Notes under the pieces: generated by a model
Databases searched by the model: none
The model's input: only the letters and a program-made list of their open reading frames with translations
What the model was told of the DNA's origin: nothing
NCBI RefSeq assembly: GCF_003086295.3
Contig: NC_092045.1
Location: 25,300,890-25,364,889 of the forward strand
Origin: Arachis hypogaea
Taxonomy: Eukaryota; Streptophyta; Magnoliopsida; Fabales; Fabaceae
DNA: 64,000 nucleotides
Direction of reading: 5' to 3'
Shown here: positions 32,293-43,455 of the stretch, piece by piece
Layout: each line of letters starts with the position of its first letter
How positions within the stretch are numbered: position 1 is the first letter of the stretch
Program-made: the position numbers and the translations under genes

Positions 32293-33074
32293 ATCACCTT
32301 CTCAACTCCAACGTCATCACATAGCTCTTGTATGATGCTGGAGAATGCCAATCTTGTGCTCTCATTAGTGCTTTTCAGTATCTTGTTGATGTTGTTGGCA
32401 ATCAACTTTCCAACATTCACGTCCTCTCCCTTCATTATACTGTATATAAGTACAACCCTCTCCTTGGTCACCTTAGATATGTTTGATGTAGGGATCAAAG
32501 ACCTTCTCACAAAGTCTAACCACCTCCTAGCTTGGGGGCTCAAGTCCCTTCTCCTCAGCTGGTTCGGTTTTCTATCTTTGTCATTGATCCACTGCATATT
32601 TAATACACAAATTTCATTCAGGATTTCATCAGATCCTGGGTCTGGTTGCTTTATCCTCTCCTCATACCTTCGAGTGGAGTTGACCCTTTTCACCATCAGC
32701 ACCCTCTCTATGTTAGAGGGACTATAGTCAATGGTCTTCCCCCTCACATAGCTAATATACCCATAAGTTTGCCCTGGCTGTGGCACGGCATTGGCATAAA
32801 ACTCCCTTACCACTCCTTCCACCACTTTCTTTGGTGGGTTGCAGAAGAGTGCCCAGCCCCTGTTGTTGACCTCAATGTTGATCTCAAGGTGCTCATTCCT
32901 TTCTAGTTGAAAGCCGACTTCTGGGATGACATCTCTCTCACTCACGCAACCATAGAATTGGTTTTGGTTGAATGCTGAGAGGAATTTGTACTCATTGAAG
33001 TTTGAGCTTGAGTAACCTGAGGTTGGTTCTTTAGTCTTTCTTTTCTTTGAGGTTGAGGATCTTGGTTGTGCCAT
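32293..33074 (-). pseudogene. E0 ORF3, truncated by E1
   Basis: Starts MAQPRSSTSKKRKTKEPTSG and runs without a stop for about 260 codons through DVIPEVGFQLERNE, GVVREFYANAVPQ, ISYVRGKTIDYSPSNIERVL, ARRWLDFVRRSLIPTSN and LAFSSIIQELCDDVGVEKVI. E1 then cuts it; the last ~25 codons of the open frame are E1 LTR. Same family as the other ORF3 copies but more diverged. The coiled-coil end is lost. Confidence 0.88.
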
Positions 33075-33990
33075 TGGGTGGAGAGAGAGAGAGAGAGAGA
33101 GAGTTTGAGGGTTCTAAGATATTAATGGAGTGTTGCGAAGAAACACAAGCAAAACAAGGTTTTGCCTCAACACCAAACTTAGCACTTGATTGTCCCAATC
33201 AAGTAGAAAGATAAAAAAAAGAAAAACGAGAGAAGAAGGAAAGGGCTCTGTGAGTTTGTTATGCGGATGGAATAGGGAGGGTAGGGGATTTATAGGAGTG
33301 AAAGGTGTGGTTTGATGGTGGGAAAAGAAGGGAATTCAATGTTTTCCACTTGGGGAGTGGCGCCTAGCGTGGGAAGAGGCGCCAACCCTTATCCCGCTGT
33401 GCTCTCTGAAGATGTTGAGTTCCAAAGTATAAGTACACTTTGACCTCCTTGTTATCTATCAAGTGGGCCCCATTCAATCTCCTGAAAAAAAAAAAAGAAA
33501 ACAAAAACCCCAATCCTTTCACATTCTTTGTGTCTAATCTCCCCTGAACACATTAAAATTCTTATTCAAGCCTCCACCAATGTATTAAATGCTTCCACAT
33601 TGAGTGGTATTGGGCTTGCTGATTGATTCTCATATGGTAGTGGCCACACCAAACTTAATCTCTGGGCTTACTCCTAAAAAAATTTAATTTATCCAAATGA
33701 TTGTAAACCTAGATCAAGTTGGTGAGTGGCCACACCAAACTTAGCTTTTTAACTAGTTCTTAGCCCAATCACTCATCATCATTAGTAAATGCTTTCATCC
33801 AGCTGCACTTCCAAAAATAGCACACAATTTAACTCACAAAGCTATCTTAACTATCAAAATTGAAATTAACTTCCTAAGCTAATATTTATAATCTACTTCT
33901 AATAAAACAATAAATCAAAAGGATATAAAGTGTTGGGTTACCTCCCAACCAGCGCTTCTTTATCGTCACTAGCTTGACGTTCTTCCTTTT
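33075..33990 (-). other. E0 region between integrase and ORF3
   Basis: No ORF. Holds the stem-loop ACTTGATTG-GGA-CAATCAAGT next to TAAGTTTGGTGTTG (33170-33204). TGGCGCCT...AGGCGCCA at 33358-33384 has 8-bp arms and an 11-nt loop. Two further TAAGTTTGGTGTGG copies lie at about 33647 and 33733, and TTGGG-AGGTAA-CCCAA at 33933-33948. Confidence 0.8.
33083..33105 (+). repeat. (GA)n microsatellite in E0 leader
   Basis: About eleven GA dinucleotides just upstream of the E0 ORF3 start. Confidence 0.9.
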
Positions 33991-34449
33991 TCAGTTGAGG
34001 TGATAGCTCACTCTTCTTTCATCCAGTGAGTCCCCCAGGTAATGCTTAAGTCTATGGCCATTTGCAGTGAAGGTTCTCTGTTTTTTGTCCTCCATGAGCT
34101 CCACTTGACCATAGGGGTACACTTTGATGATGGTGAAGGGTCCAGACCATCTAGACTTAAGCTTCTCAGGGAAGAACCTAAGTCTAGAATTGTACAATAA
34201 CACCTTTTGTCCTTCAGTGAACTCTCTCTTTGCTATCTTTTGATCATGCCATATTTTTGTGTTCTCTTTGTAGATCTTTGCATTTTTATATGCTTGGTTC
34301 CTAAATTCTTCCAGCTCGTTGAGTTACCTCAGCCTCTTTTCTCCAGCAGCTTGCTCATCAAAATTCAGTAGTTTTAGAGCCCAGAAGGCTCTATGCTCTA
34401 GTTCATCTGGCAAGTGGCAAGCCTTGCCAAATACTAGTTGGTATGGTGA
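33991..34449 (-). pseudogene. E0 integrase C-terminal part, one stop
   Basis: Reads [20 protein letters not shown] from the E5 junction, then [32 protein letters not shown], and the open 70 codons to [12 protein letters not shown] and [12 protein letters not shown]. The stop (TAA near 34325) aligns with Gln in E1 ([10 protein letters not shown]), a C-to-T change. This is the DNA-binding end of integrase; the catalytic core lies beyond E5. Confidence 0.87.
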
Positions 34450-36027
34450 TGATGAGCGGATAATTTGTACGCTTTTTGGCATTGTTTTTAGTATGTTTTT
34501 AATATGATCTAGTTAGTTTTTAGTATATTTTTATTAGTTTTTAGTTAAAATTCACTTTTCTGGACTTTACTATGAGTTTGTGTATTTTTCTGTGATTTCA
34601 GGTATTTTCTGGCTGAAATTGAGGGACCTGAGCAAAAATCTGATTCAGAGACTAAAAAGGACTGCAGATGCTGTTGGATTCTGACCTCCCTGCACTCGAA
34701 GTGGATTTTCTGGAGCTACAAAAGCCCAATTGGCGCGCTCTCAACGGCGTTGGAAAGTAGACATCCTGGGCTTTCCAGAAATATATAATAGTCCAAACTT
34801 TGCTCAAGATTTGATGGCCCAAACCGGCGTTCAAAGTCACCCTCAGAAATCCCAGCGTTAAACGCCGGAACTGGCACCAAAATGGGAGTTAAACGCCCAA
34901 ACTGGCATAAAAGCTGGCGTTTAACTCCAAGAAGAGTCTCTATACGAAAATGCTTCAATGCTCAGCCCAAGCACACACCAAGTGGGCCCGGAAGTGGATT
35001 TTTATGTCATTTACTCATCTCTGTACACCCTAGGCTACTAGTTCTCTATAAGTAGGACCTTTTACTCTTGTATTTTCATCTTTGGACATCTAGTTCTTAG
35101 ATCAGATCTTGGTTCTTCTGGTTCCCTCTTTGGGGCCGAAACCAATGATCACACTATCACTTATGTATTTTCAACGGTGGAGTTTCTACACACCATAGAT
35201 TAAGGTGTGGAGCTCTGCTGTACCTCGAGTATTAATGCAATTACTATTGTTCTTCTATTCAATTCCGCTTGTTCTTGTTCTAAGATATCACCTGTTCTTC
35301 AACTTGATGAATGTGATGATCCGTGACACTCATCATCATTCTCACCTATGAAAGTGTGACTGACAACCACCTCCGTTCTACCTTAGACTGGGTGAATATC
35401 TCTTGGATTCTTTAACCGGAATCTTCGTGGTATAGGCTAGAACTGATGGCGACATTCAAGAGAATCCGGAAGGTCTAACCTTGTCTGTGGTATTCTGAGT
35501 AGGATTCAATGATTGAATGACTGTGACGTGCTTCAAACTCCTGAGGGCGGGGCGTTAGTGACAGACGCAAAAGAATCATTGGATTCTATTCCGGCCTGAT
35601 CGAGAACCGACAGATGGATAGCCGTGCCGTGACAGGGTGCGTTGAACATTTCCACTGAGAGGATGGGAGGTAGCCACTGACAACGGTGAAACCCTTTCTT
35701 AAGCTTGCCATGGAAAGGAGTAGGAAGGATTGGATGAAGACAGTAGGAAAGCAGAGAGACGGAAGGGAAGGCATCTTCATACGCTTATCTGAAATTCCTA
35801 CCAATGAATTACATAAGTATCTCTATCTTTATCTTCATGTTTTATGCGTTATCACCCATACCCATTTGAGTTTGCCTGACTAAGATTTACAAGGTGACCA
35901 TAGCTTGCTTCATACCAACAATCTCTGTGGGATCGACCCTTACTCGCGTAAGGTTTATTACTTGGACGACCCAGTACACTTGCTGGTTAGTTGTGCGAAG
36001 TTGTAGTGATCACAATTTTGCATACCA
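34450..36027 (+). repeat. E5 5' LTR
   Basis: 1,578 bp, TGATGAGCGGATAATTTG...GCATACCA. It has TATA-like TATAAGTA at 35047-35054 and no internal PBS-like copy. It is closest to the LTR at 62925, sharing AATTTGTACGC, TTTTTAATATGATCTAG and GGTTCCCTCTTTGGGG. Confidence 0.92.
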
Positions 36028-36033
36028 AGTTTT

Positions 36034-36051
36034 TGGCGCCGTTGCCGGGGA
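36034..36051 (+). promoter_or_regulatory. E5 primer binding site, tRNA-Asp
   Basis: TGGCGCCGTTGCCGGGGA, perfect, six bases after the LTR end. Confidence 0.92.
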
Positions 36052-36205
36052 TTGTTGAGTTTGGACAACTGACAGTTCATCTTGTTGCTTAGATTAGGTA
36101 TTCTTCTTCAGAGTTCTTAAGAATGAATTCTAGTGTTTCAAGGTGATGTTCTTATCATCACCAAAGCTGATTGATTTTCATCAATTTAGCTCTTGAATGC
36201 AATGT

Positions 36206-36210
36206 CCTGC
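36206..36210 (+). repeat. Left target-site duplication of E6 (CCTGC)
   Basis: Repeated at 46654-46658. The uninterrupted sequence in E3 (near 16791) has a single copy, CCTGCTGAAGC. Confidence 0.95.
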
Positions 36211-37887
36211 TGGTGGACGAAATTGTGATTCAATTGTTATTCCATTTTGCAAAATTCATTGCTTTTCATTCCCTGGTAATGGCGCCAAAATCATGATGCC
36301 AATACCATAGTTCACAATTCCGTTCAACTTAACCAGCAAGTGTACTGGGTCATCCAAGTAATACCTTACGTGAGTAAGGGTCGATCCCACAGAGATTGTT
36401 GGTATGAAGCAAGCTATGGTCACCTTGTAAATCTCAGTTAGGCGGATTAAATAGTTTTGGGTTTCGAAAATTAATAATAAAAAGAAAATAAAAGGGATAG
36501 AAATACTTATGTAAATTAATAATGGGAATTTCAGATAAGTGTATGGAGATGCTGTGCTCCTCTTGAATCTCTACTTTCCTATTACATTCCTCCAATCCTT
36601 CCTATTCATTTCCATGGCAAGCTGTATGTAGGGCATCACCGTTGTCAATGGCTACATCCCATCCTCTCAGTGAAAACGTTCCTATGCTCTGTCACAGCAC
36701 GGCTAATCATCTGTCGGTTCTCAATCAGGTTGGAAAAAAATCCCTTGATTCTTTTGCGCTTGTCATCACGCCCAGCCTTCAGGAGTTTGAAGCTCGTCAC
36801 AGTCATTCAATCCCAGAATCCTACTCGGAATACCACAGACAAGGTTTAGACTTTCCGAATCCTCATGAATGCCGCCATCTATCTAGCTTATACCACGAAG
36901 ATTCTGTTGGGGAATCTAAGAGATATGCGCCCGACCTAGAGTAGAACGGAAGTGGTTGTCAGTCACGCGCGTTCATAGGTGAGAATGATGATGAGTGTCA
37001 CGGATCATCACATTCATCAAAGTGTTGTGCAACGTATATCTTGGAATAAGAATAGAAGAGAATTGAATAGAAAGTAATAATAATTGTATTGAAACTTGAG
37101 GTACAGCAGAGCTCCACACCCTTAATCTATGGTGTGTAGAAACTCCACTGTTGAAAATACATAAGTAAAAGGTTCAGGTATGGCCGAATGGCCAGCCCCC
37201 AAAACGTGATCAATAGCCTCCTAAGATGAAGAATAAAACAAAACTGAGACCAAAGATGTCTAATACAATAGTAACTTATCCTATTTATACTAGACTAGCT
37301 ACTAGGGTTTACATGAGTAAGTAATTGATGCATAAATCCACTTCCGGGGCCCACTTGGTGTATGTTTGGGCTGAGCTTGATCTATCCACGAGCTGAGGCT
37401 TTTCTTGGAGTTGAACTCCAAGTTATAACGTGTTTTGGGCGTTCAACTCCGGATCATGACGTTTTTCTGCGTTTAACTCCAGACAGCAGCATGTACTTGG
37501 CGTTCAACGCCAAGTTACGTCATCAATTTCCGAATGAAGTATGGACTATTATATATTTCTGGAAAGCTCTAGATGTCTACTTTCCAACGCCGTTGAGAGC
37601 GCGCCAATTGGAGTTCTGTAGCTCCAGAAAATCCATTTCGAGTGTAGGGAGGTCAGATTCCAACAGCATCAGCAGTCCTTTTGTCAGCCTTTTTCAGAGT
37701 TTTGCTCAAGTCCCTCAATTTCAGCCAGAATTTACCTGAAATCACAGAAAAACACACAAACTCATAGTAAAGTCCAGAAATGTGAATTTAACATAAAAAC
37801 TAATGAACATATCCCTAAAAGTAGCTTGAACTTACTAAAAACTACCTAAAAACAATGCCAAAAAGCGTATAAATTATCCGCTCATCA
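36211..37887 (-). repeat. E6 3' LTR (left copy)
   Basis: Begins TGGTGGACG and ends CCGCTCATCA on the plus strand. A degenerate PBS-like segment (CATTCCCTGGTAATGGCGCC, about 36268-36291) lies inside, close to the terminus that borders the PBS in the other copy. Confidence 0.93.
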
Positions 37888-37925
37888 CAACACCAAACTT
37901 AAATTGTTGCTTGTCCCCAAGCAAA
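37888..37925 (-). promoter_or_regulatory. E6 hairpin plus polypurine-like tract
   Basis: On the minus strand TTTGCTTG-GGGA-CAAGCAAC (outermost pair mismatched), then AATTTAAGTTTGGTGTTG at the LTR edge. Confidence 0.78.
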
Positions 37926-38972
37926 TGAAAATCAAATAGGATAAAAAGAAGAGAATATACTATAAATTTCAAAATATCAATGAATATTAATTATAATTAG
38001 ATGAGCGGGACTTGTAGCTTTTTGCTTCTGAACAGTTTTGGCATCTCACTTTTTCCTTTGAAGTTCAGAGTGATTGGCGTCTCTGGAAATTCAGAGTTTA
38101 GATAGTGTTATTGACTTTCCTAGTTAAGCAAGTTGATTCTTGAACACAGCTACTTATGAGTCTTGGCCGTGGCCCTAAGCATTTTGTTTTCCAGTATTAC
38201 CACCAGATACACAAATGCCACAGACACATGACTGGGTGAACCTTTTCTGATTGTGACTCAGCTTTGCTAGAGTCCCCAGTTAGAGGTGTCCAGAGCTCTT
38301 AAGCACACTCTTTTTGCTTTGGATCACGACTTTAACCACTCAGTCTCAAGCTTTTCACTTGGACCTTCATGACACAAGCACATGGTTAGGGACAGCTTGA
38401 TTTAGCCGCTTAGGCCTGGATTTTATTTCCTTGGGCCCTCCTATCCATTGATGCTCAAAGCCTTGGATCCTTTTTACCCTTGCCTTTTGGTTTTAAGGGC
38501 TATTGGCTTTTTCTTTTATTCTTTCTATTTTTTTCGCCACTTTTTTTTTCGCAAGCTTCCTTTTTCACTGCTTTTTCTTGCTTCAAGAATCAATTTCATG
38601 ATTTTTTTCAGATCATCAATAACATTTCTCTTTGTTCATCATTCTTTCAAGAGCCAACAATTTTAACGCTCATAAACAACAATATCAAAAGACATATGCA
38701 CTGTTCAATCATTCATTCAGAAAACAAAAAGTATTGTCACCACATCAATATAATTAAATTGAATTCAATGATAAATTCGAAATTCATATACTTCTTGTTC
38801 TTTTGAATTAAAACATTTTTTTTAAGAGAGGTGAAGGATTAATGGAATTTATTCATAGCTTTAAGGCATGGTTACATACTAATGATCATGAAGTAGAGGC
38901 ACAAAACATAGATAAACATAACATTAAAAACCGAAAACAGAAAGAAATAAAGAACAAGGAATGAATCCACCT
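37926..38972 (-). other. E6 3' untranslated block
   Basis: The conserved 3' block lies at about 38000-38340. An extra stretch to ~38470 is shared with E1, followed by T-rich sequence. No ORF; plus-strand frames here are chance. Confidence 0.75.
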
Positions 38973-40121
38973 TTAGTGGCGTCTTCTTCTTGAAGGACCA
39001 ACAATGTCCTTAAGCTCTTCTATGTCCCTTCCTTGCCTTTGTTGCTCCTCCCTTATTGCTCTTTGATCTTCTCTTATTTCTTGGAGAATGATGGAGTGCT
39101 CATGATGTTCCACCCTTAATTGTTCCACATTGTGGCTCAAATCTTCTAAGGAGGTGTTGAGTTGCTCCCAATAGTTGTTGGGAGGAAAGTGCATCCCTTG
39201 AGGCATCTCAGGGATTTCTTGATGATGAGCTTCCTCATGCATCTCTTGAGAACCGTGCATGGTTTCTCTTGCTTGCTCCATCTTTTTCTTAGTGATGGGC
39301 TTATCCTCTTCAATGGGGATGTCTCCTTCTATGATAACTCCAGCTGAGTAACATAGATGGCAAATAAGGTGAGGGAAGGCTAGCCGTGCCATGGGTGAGG
39401 GCTTGTCGGCTATTTTGTAGAGTTCATTGGAGATGACCTCATGAACTTCTACTTCCTCTCCAATCATGATGCTGTGAATCATGATGGCCCGATCCACAGT
39501 AACTTCAGATCGGTTGCTTGTAGGAATGATGGAGCGTTGAATGAACTCCAACCATCCTCTAGCCACAGGCTTGAGGTCCAGTCTTCTTAGTTGAACTGGC
39601 TTGCCTTTGGAGTCTATTCTCCATTGGGCTCCTTCCACACATATGTCCATTAGGACTTGGTCCAACCGTTGATTAAAGTTGACCCTTCTAGTGTAGGGGC
39701 GTTCATCTCCTTGCATCATGGGCAAGTGAAACGCCAACCTCACATTTTCCGGACTAAAATCTAAGTATTTCCCCCGAACCATTGTGAGATAATTCTTTGG
39801 ACTCAGGTTCATACTTTGATCATGGTTCCTAGTGATCCATGCATTAGCATAGAACTCTTGAACCATTAGGATTCCGACTTGTTGCATGGGGTTGGTTAAG
39901 ACTTCCCAACCTCTTCTTTGGATCTCATGTCGGATCTCCGGATACTCATTCTTCTTGAGCTTGAAAGGGACCTCAGGGATCACCTTCTTCTTTTCCACAA
40001 TATCATAGAAGTGGTCTTGATGGCTCTTGGAGATGAATCTTTCCATCTCCCATGACTCGGAAGTGGAAGCTTTTGTCTTCCCTTTCCCTTTTCTAGAGGA
40101 TACTCCGGCCTTAGGTGCCAT
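38973..40121 (-). CDS. E6 ORF3, intact plant transposon-protein domain
   Basis: 382 aa, MAPKAGVSSRKGKGKTKAST... to ...IVGPSRRRRH. The basic, Ser/Lys-rich first 20 residues look like a nuclear or RNA-binding signal. The core (residues ~40-260) has VIPEVPFKLKKNEYPEIRHE, VGILMVQEFYANAWI, LTMVRGKYLDFSPENVRLAF, ARGWLEFIQRSIIPTSNR and MARLAFPHLICHLC. Residues ~310-375 form a coiled coil and the end is Arg-rich. No cysteine/histidine knuckle, protease or polymerase motif, signal peptide or membrane helix is seen. The start follows the usual CCATTAATGG-like context after the hairpin/PPT module at 40158-40193. Its survival without stops in a pol-less element suggests selection on the protein or recent insertion. 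Confidence 0.9.
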   Translation of the reverse strand: MAPKAGVSSRKGKGKTKASTSESWEMERFISKSHQDHFYDIVEKKKVIPEVPFKLKKNEYPEIRHEIQRRGWEVLTNPMQQVGILMVQEFYANAWITRNHDQSMNLSPKNYLTMVRGKYLDFSPENVRLAFHLPMMQGDERPYTRRVNFNQRLDQVLMDICVEGAQWRIDSKGKPVQLRRLDLKPVARGWLEFIQRSIIPTSNRSEVTVDRAIMIHSIMIGEEVEVHEVISNELYKIADKPSPMARLAFPHLICHLCYSAGVIIEGDIPIEEDKPITKKKMEQARETMHGSQEMHEEAHHQEIPEMPQGMHFPPNNYWEQLNTSLEDLSHNVEQLRVEHHEHSIILQEIREDQRAIREEQQRQGRDIEELKDIVGPSRRRRH

Positions 40122-41130
40122 TGATGGTAATGGAAAAATAAAAAGCTTATGCTTTTACCACACCAAACTTAAAATATTGCTCACCCTCGAGCAAGAGAAG
40201 AAAGAAGAGAAGAAGAAGAAGAAGAAATATGGTAGAGAGGGAGAGATGTAGGTTCGGCTAACGGGGAGAAAAGGGGTTTGTGTTGTGTGAAAATGAAGTA
40301 GAATGGAGGGGTATTTATAGGGAGAGGGGGGTGTATGTTCGGCCATGTTAGGTGGGAATGGGTGGGAAATTGAATTTGAATTTTATGAAGGTAGGTGGGG
40401 TTTATGGGGAAGAGTGGGTTGATGTGAGTGGTGAATGGGGCAATTGGGAAGAGGAATTGAGGTGATTGGTGAGGAGTGTTGGGAAGTGTGACATGGGGAG
40501 TAGGAGAGTGTAATTAGGATTAGGAGAGTGTAATTAGGGAATATGGTAGGTGGGGATCCTGTGGGGTCCACAGATCCTGAGGTGATCCTGTGGGGTCCAC
40601 AGGATCCTGAGGTGTCAAGGAATTCCATCCCTGCACCAAATAGGCATGTAAAATGCCTTTGTACACCATTCTGGCGTTTAAACGCCCATTGGTGTACGTT
40701 CTGGGCGTTCAACGCCCATGTAAAGCATGTTTCTGGTGTTGAACGCCAGTTTCATGCTTGTTACTGGCGTTCAGTGCCAGCTTTTCTTCTTTAGGCACAT
40801 TCCTGGCGTTCAGCGCCAGAATGTTGCTTGTTTCTGGCGTTCAGCGCCAGAATGGTGCTCTGTTCTGGCGTTGAACGCCGGCCAGATGCACCTTACTGGC
40901 GTTGAACGCCAGCCTGTGCGTCCTCCAGGGTGAAAAAATTTTTTTCTTCTGTTTTTGACTCTGTTTTTAATTTTTTTTTGTTTTTTCGTGACTCCTCATG
41001 ATCATGTACCTAATAAAACACTAAATAACAATAAAATAAAAATTAGATAATTAAAATTGAGTTGCCTCTCCAACAAGCGCTTCTTTAATGTCAATAGCTT
41101 GACAGTGACTCTCATGGAGCCACAAGGTGA
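40122..41130 (-). other. E6 region between gag-pro and ORF3
   Basis: Hairpin/PPT-like module at about 40158-40193, a CA-rich stretch, an array of eight palindromes at 40671-40912 and a degenerate conserved block (TTGGAGAGGCAACTC, about 41059-41080). The centres of the palindromes vary (TTCAG, TTGAA, TTTAAA) while the arms stay paired. Confidence 0.87.
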
Positions 41131-43455
41131 TCAGGTCAATGTTAGTGTAGTCCCAACACCAAACTTAGAGTTTGGATATGGGGTCTTAACACCAAACTTA
41201 GAGTTTGGTTGTGGCCTCACAACACCAAACTTAGAGTTTGACTGTGTGGGCTCTTCTTGACTCTGAACTGAGAGAAGCTCTTCATGCTTACTCTTTTTTG
41301 TCATAGAGGGATGGCCATGTGCCTTAAACACAAGGTAGTCCCCATTCAATTGAAGGACTAACTCACCTCTATTGACATCTATCACAGCTCCTGCTTTGGC
41401 TAGGAAAGGTCTTCCAAGGATGATGCAATCATCGTCTTCCTTCCTAGTGTCTAAGATTATGAAATCAGCAGGGATGTAAAGGCCTTCAACCTTTACTAAC
41501 ACGTCCTCTACTATTCCATAAGCTTGTCTCAAGGACTTGTCTGCCAATTGTAATGAGAACAAGGCAGGTTGTACCTCAATGATCCCCAGCTTCTCCATTA
41601 TAGAGAGTGGCATAAGATTTATCCCTGACCCCAGATCACATAGAGCTTTTTCAAAGCTCATGGTACCTATGGTACAAGGTATTAAGAACTTGCCAGGATC
41701 TTGTTTCTTTTGAGGTAGAGTTTTCTGAATCCAGGTATCTAGTTCACTAATGAGCAAGGGAGGTTCACTTTCCCAAGTCTCATTACCAAACAACTTGGCA
41801 TTCAGCTTCATGATAGCTCCTAAATATTGAGCAACTTGCTCTCCAGTCACATCTTCATCCTCTTCAGAGGATGAATAGTCTTCAGAGCTCATGAATGGCA
41901 GAAGGAGATTTAATGGAATCTCTATGGTCTCTATATGATCCTCAGATTCCTTTGGATCCTTAATAGGAAACTCCTTCTTGCTTGAGGGACGTCCCAGGAG
42001 GTCTTCCTCACTAGGATTTTCGTCCTCCTCCTCCCTTGTGCATTTGGCCACATTGATCACATCAATGGCCTTGCACTCTCCTTTTGGATTCTCTTCTGTA
42101 TTGCTTGGGAGAATACTGGGAGGAGTTTCAATAACTTTCTTACTCAGCTGGCCCACTTGTACCTCCAGATTTCTGATGGAGGATCTTGTTTCATTCATGA
42201 AACTGAGAGTTGCCTTTGACAGATCAGAGACTATATTGGCTAAATTAGAAGTGTTTTGTTCAGAATTCTCTGTCTGTTGCTGAGAAGATGATGGATATGG
42301 CTTGCTATTGCTCAGCCTATTGCGTCCACCATTGTTAAAGCCTTGTTGAGGTTTTTGTTGATCCTTCCAGGAGAAATTTGGATGATTTCTCCATGATGGG
42401 TTATAGGTGTTTCCATATGGTTCACCCATGTAATTAACTTCTGCCATGGCAGGGTTCTCAGGATCATAAGCTTCTTCAGAAGCTGCCTCTCTAGTACTGT
42501 TGGATGCATGTTGCCATCCATTCAGATTTTGAGAGATCATGTTGACCTGTTGAGTCAACACCTTGTTCTGAGCCAATATGGCATTCAGAGCATCTATTTC
42601 AAGAACTCCTTTCTTCTGAGGTATCCCATTATTCACGGAATTCCTCTCAGAGGTATACATGAACTGGTTGTTTGCAACCATGTCAATGAGTTCTTGAGCC
42701 TCTTCAGGCGTTTTCTTCAGGTGAATAGATCCACCTGCAGAATGGTCCAATGACATTTTCGAAAATTCAGAGAGACCATAATAGAATATATCTAATAAGG
42801 TCCATTCTGAAAACATGTCAGATGGACATCTTTTGGTCAGCTGCTTGTATCTTTCCCAAGCTTCATAGAGGGATTTACCATCTTTTTGTTTAAAGGTTTG
42901 AACATCCACTCTCAGCTTGCTCAGCTTTTGAGGAGGAAAGAATTTATCCAAGAAGGTAGTGACCAGCTTATCCCAGGAGTCTAAGCTATCCTTAGGTTGT
43001 GAATCCAACCATATTCTAGCTCTGTCTCTTACAGCAAAACGGAAAAGCATGAGTCTGTAGACTTCAGGATCAACTCCATTCGTCTTTACAGTCTCACAGA
43101 TCTGCAAGAACTCAGTTAAAAACTGATAAGGATCTTCAGACGAAAGTCCATAAAACTTGCAGTTTTGTTGCATTAAGGCAACTAGCTGAGGTTTCAGCTC
43201 AAAGTTATTGGCTCCAATGGCAGGAATGGAGATGCTTCTTCCATCAAACTTGGACGTTGGCTTTGTGAAGTCACCAAGCATTCTCCTTGCATTATTGTTA
43301 TTATTTTCGGCTGCCATCTCCTTCTCTTGTTCGAAAATTTCTGAAAGGTTATTTCTGGATTGTTGTAATTTAGCTTCTCTTAATTTTCTCTTCAGAGTCC
43401 TTTCAGGTTCTGGATCAATTTCAACAAGAGTGCCTTTTTCCCTATTCCTGCTCAT
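41131..43455 (-). CDS. E6 gag-protease, intact, no pol
   Basis: 774 aa starting MSRNREKGTLVEIDPEPERT. Residues ~60-270 are the retrotransposon gag region (LMLFRFAVRDRARIWLDSQ, LVTTFLDKFFPPQKLSKLRV, SLYEAWERYKQLTKRCPSDM). No CCHC knuckle is visible; an Asn/Ser/Gln-rich segment with RNHPNFSWKDQQKPQQG follows. The aspartic protease has ALCDLGSGINLMP, catalytic Asp at residue ~607, and CIILGRPFLAKAGAVID. The C-terminus carries three NSKFGV peptides, encoded by three TAAGTTTGGTGT motifs, and ends in TLTLT. Nothing of RT follows: the stop is ~70 bp before the conserved hairpin block. Gag would build particles and the protease mature them; polymerase must come from another element. Confidence 0.93.
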   Translation of the reverse strand: MSRNREKGTLVEIDPEPERTLKRKLREAKLQQSRNNLSEIFEQEKEMAAENNNNNARRMLGDFTKPTSKFDGRSISIPAIGANNFELKPQLVALMQQNCKFYGLSSEDPYQFLTEFLQICETVKTNGVDPEVYRLMLFRFAVRDRARIWLDSQPKDSLDSWDKLVTTFLDKFFPPQKLSKLRVDVQTFKQKDGKSLYEAWERYKQLTKRCPSDMFSEWTLLDIFYYGLSEFSKMSLDHSAGGSIHLKKTPEEAQELIDMVANNQFMYTSERNSVNNGIPQKKGVLEIDALNAILAQNKVLTQQVNMISQNLNGWQHASNSTREAASEEAYDPENPAMAEVNYMGEPYGNTYNPSWRNHPNFSWKDQQKPQQGFNNGGRNRLSNSKPYPSSSQQQTENSEQNTSNLANIVSDLSKATLSFMNETRSSIRNLEVQVGQLSKKVIETPPSILPSNTEENPKGECKAIDVINVAKCTREEEDENPSEEDLLGRPSSKKEFPIKDPKESEDHIETIEIPLNLLLPFMSSEDYSSSEEDEDVTGEQVAQYLGAIMKLNAKLFGNETWESEPPLLISELDTWIQKTLPQKKQDPGKFLIPCTIGTMSFEKALCDLGSGINLMPLSIMEKLGIIEVQPALFSLQLADKSLRQAYGIVEDVLVKVEGLYIPADFIILDTRKEDDDCIILGRPFLAKAGAVIDVNRGELVLQLNGDYLVFKAHGHPSMTKKSKHEELLSVQSQEEPTQSNSKFGVVRPQPNSKFGVKTPYPNSKFGVGTTLTLT

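Larger units (their letters stand above)
32293..34449 (-). mobile_element. E0: minus-strand Athila-like element fragment, host of E1 and E5
   Basis: Between the end of E1 and the start of E5 the minus strand reads integrase C-terminus (34449-33991), the conserved hairpin block (33933-33948), a GC-rich palindrome (33358-33384), a hairpin/PPT-like module (33170-33204) and ORF3 (from 33074, cut at 32293). This is the same gene order as E1 with diverged sequence. No LTR of E0 is inside the window. E0 must predate both E1 and E5. Confidence 0.85.

Noticed and set aside
32293..34449. A host gene between E1 and E5
   Set aside because: The open frames are integrase C-terminus and ORF3 of a minus-strand retroelement with the same order and signals as E1.
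36642..36944. A ~100-codon frame repeated at 45408-45710, and similar frames in every LTR
   Set aside because: They lie within LTRs, on the strand opposite to the element, and reappear only because the LTR is repeated.
38973..40121. ORF3 as an envelope gene
   Set aside because: Position after the gag/pol part suggests env by analogy with other Athila elements, but I see no signal peptide, membrane helix or cleavage site. The protein is basic with a coiled coil.
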